Below are positions 63,870 through 64,000 of a stretch of 64,000 nucleotides of DNA, piece by piece. Numbering within the stretch: position 1 is the first letter of the stretch; the number at the start of each line of letters is the position of its first letter. Position numbers and translations under genes: made by a program. This DNA comes from Bradyrhizobium ottawaense. Its GTDB lineage: Bacteria; Pseudomonadota; Alphaproteobacteria; Rhizobiales; Xanthobacteraceae. The stretch is taken from the NCBI RefSeq assembly GCF_900099825.1, contig NZ_LT629693.1, positions 1,116,001 to 1,180,000 of the forward strand, in the 5' to 3' direction. The notes beneath the pieces are model-generated. The model saw only the letters and a program-made list of their open reading frames with translations, was not told where the DNA came from and ran no database searches.

Positions 63870-64000
63870 TCAAACTTCCTCAGCCAAAGCCTTCGCAAAT
63901 CTAAGCACGACATTGAAAGCTGGGCCAGAATTTCTTCAACATTGTGGCAGTCGGCTTAAACGCGCCATCGGTTCAATGGTTGCACAAAAACCGCCGTCCG

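Noticed and set aside
61452-63959. 835-residue open frame antisense across eutC and hpnP
   Set aside because: Shadow of two genes with clear family motifs; composition is Arg/His/Gln-rich without any fold signature.
63870-64000. EcfG-type general-stress promoter upstream of hpnP
   Set aside because: A GAAC and a CGTT are present but only about 8 bases apart, not 16-17; the real promoter may lie beyond the window.

Overview
The window looks like chromosomal DNA of a high-GC alphaproteobacterium of the Bradyrhizobium/Rhodopseudomonas group, most likely Bradyrhizobium. The evidence is a complete set of genes for squalene-derived hopanoids, including a likely 2-methylase (HpnP); an ImuA-ImuB-DnaE2 mutagenesis cassette behind a GTTC-N7-GTTC SOS box; and many short palindromic intergenic repeats, which I recognise from memory as typical of this genus. 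I found no rRNA, tRNA, CRISPR array, IS transposase or prophage.

Layout. 1-0.94 kb: a 5'-truncated DUF1330 gene and a glutathione S-transferase. 1.3-15.9 kb: an efflux region with a TolC-like outer-membrane protein, a divergent two-component system, and two paralogous adaptor+RND pump pairs facing each other across a Tat-exported amidohydrolase; a decayed kinase pseudogene lies between them. 16-21.4 kb: a CoA-transferase gene bracketed by two inverted ~130-bp repeats, an SDR, small secreted or membrane proteins (one frameshifted) and a PilZ protein. 21.4-28.2 kb: dnaE2, imuB and imuA, with a truncated DUF4130 gene diverging across the SOS box. 28.6-36.5 kb: a Pit-type phosphate transporter, a low-complexity secreted protein, an M20 amidohydrolase, a GMC oxidoreductase, an alpha/beta hydrolase and a frameshifted baeRF11-type gene. 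36.8-40 kb: a histidine-rich miniprotein, then a metallophosphoesterase-cupredoxin-ECF sigma-anti-sigma cassette. 40-44.1 kb: an isocitrate-lyase/PEP-mutase-like gene, an orphan TRAP binding protein and an enoyl-CoA hydratase, divergent from a LacI regulator across a perfect palindromic operator. 44.2-63.9 kb: the hopanoid locus (hpnO, hpnN, ispH, hpnH, hpnG, shc, hpnE, hpnD, hpnC), a second MMPL/RND transporter, an orphan eutC and hpnP.

How the genes fit together. HpnD, HpnC and HpnE make squalene from farnesyl diphosphate. Shc cyclises it, HpnH adds adenosine, HpnG removes adenine, and HpnO aminates the side chain. HpnP methylates C-2, and HpnN (possibly with the second MMPL protein) moves hopanoids to the outer membrane. 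IspH supplies isoprenoid precursors. The core genes are tightly coupled by ATGA, TGATG and GTGA overlaps.

Most notable for follow-up: a 154-bp palindromic repeat inserted in frame and apparently translated inside imuB; the second transporter and orphan eutC in the hopanoid locus; the histidine-rich miniprotein beside the Tat/cupredoxin ECF cassette; the mirror-image pump pair; and three genes with frameshifts (kinase-like, small secreted Cys protein, baeRF11).
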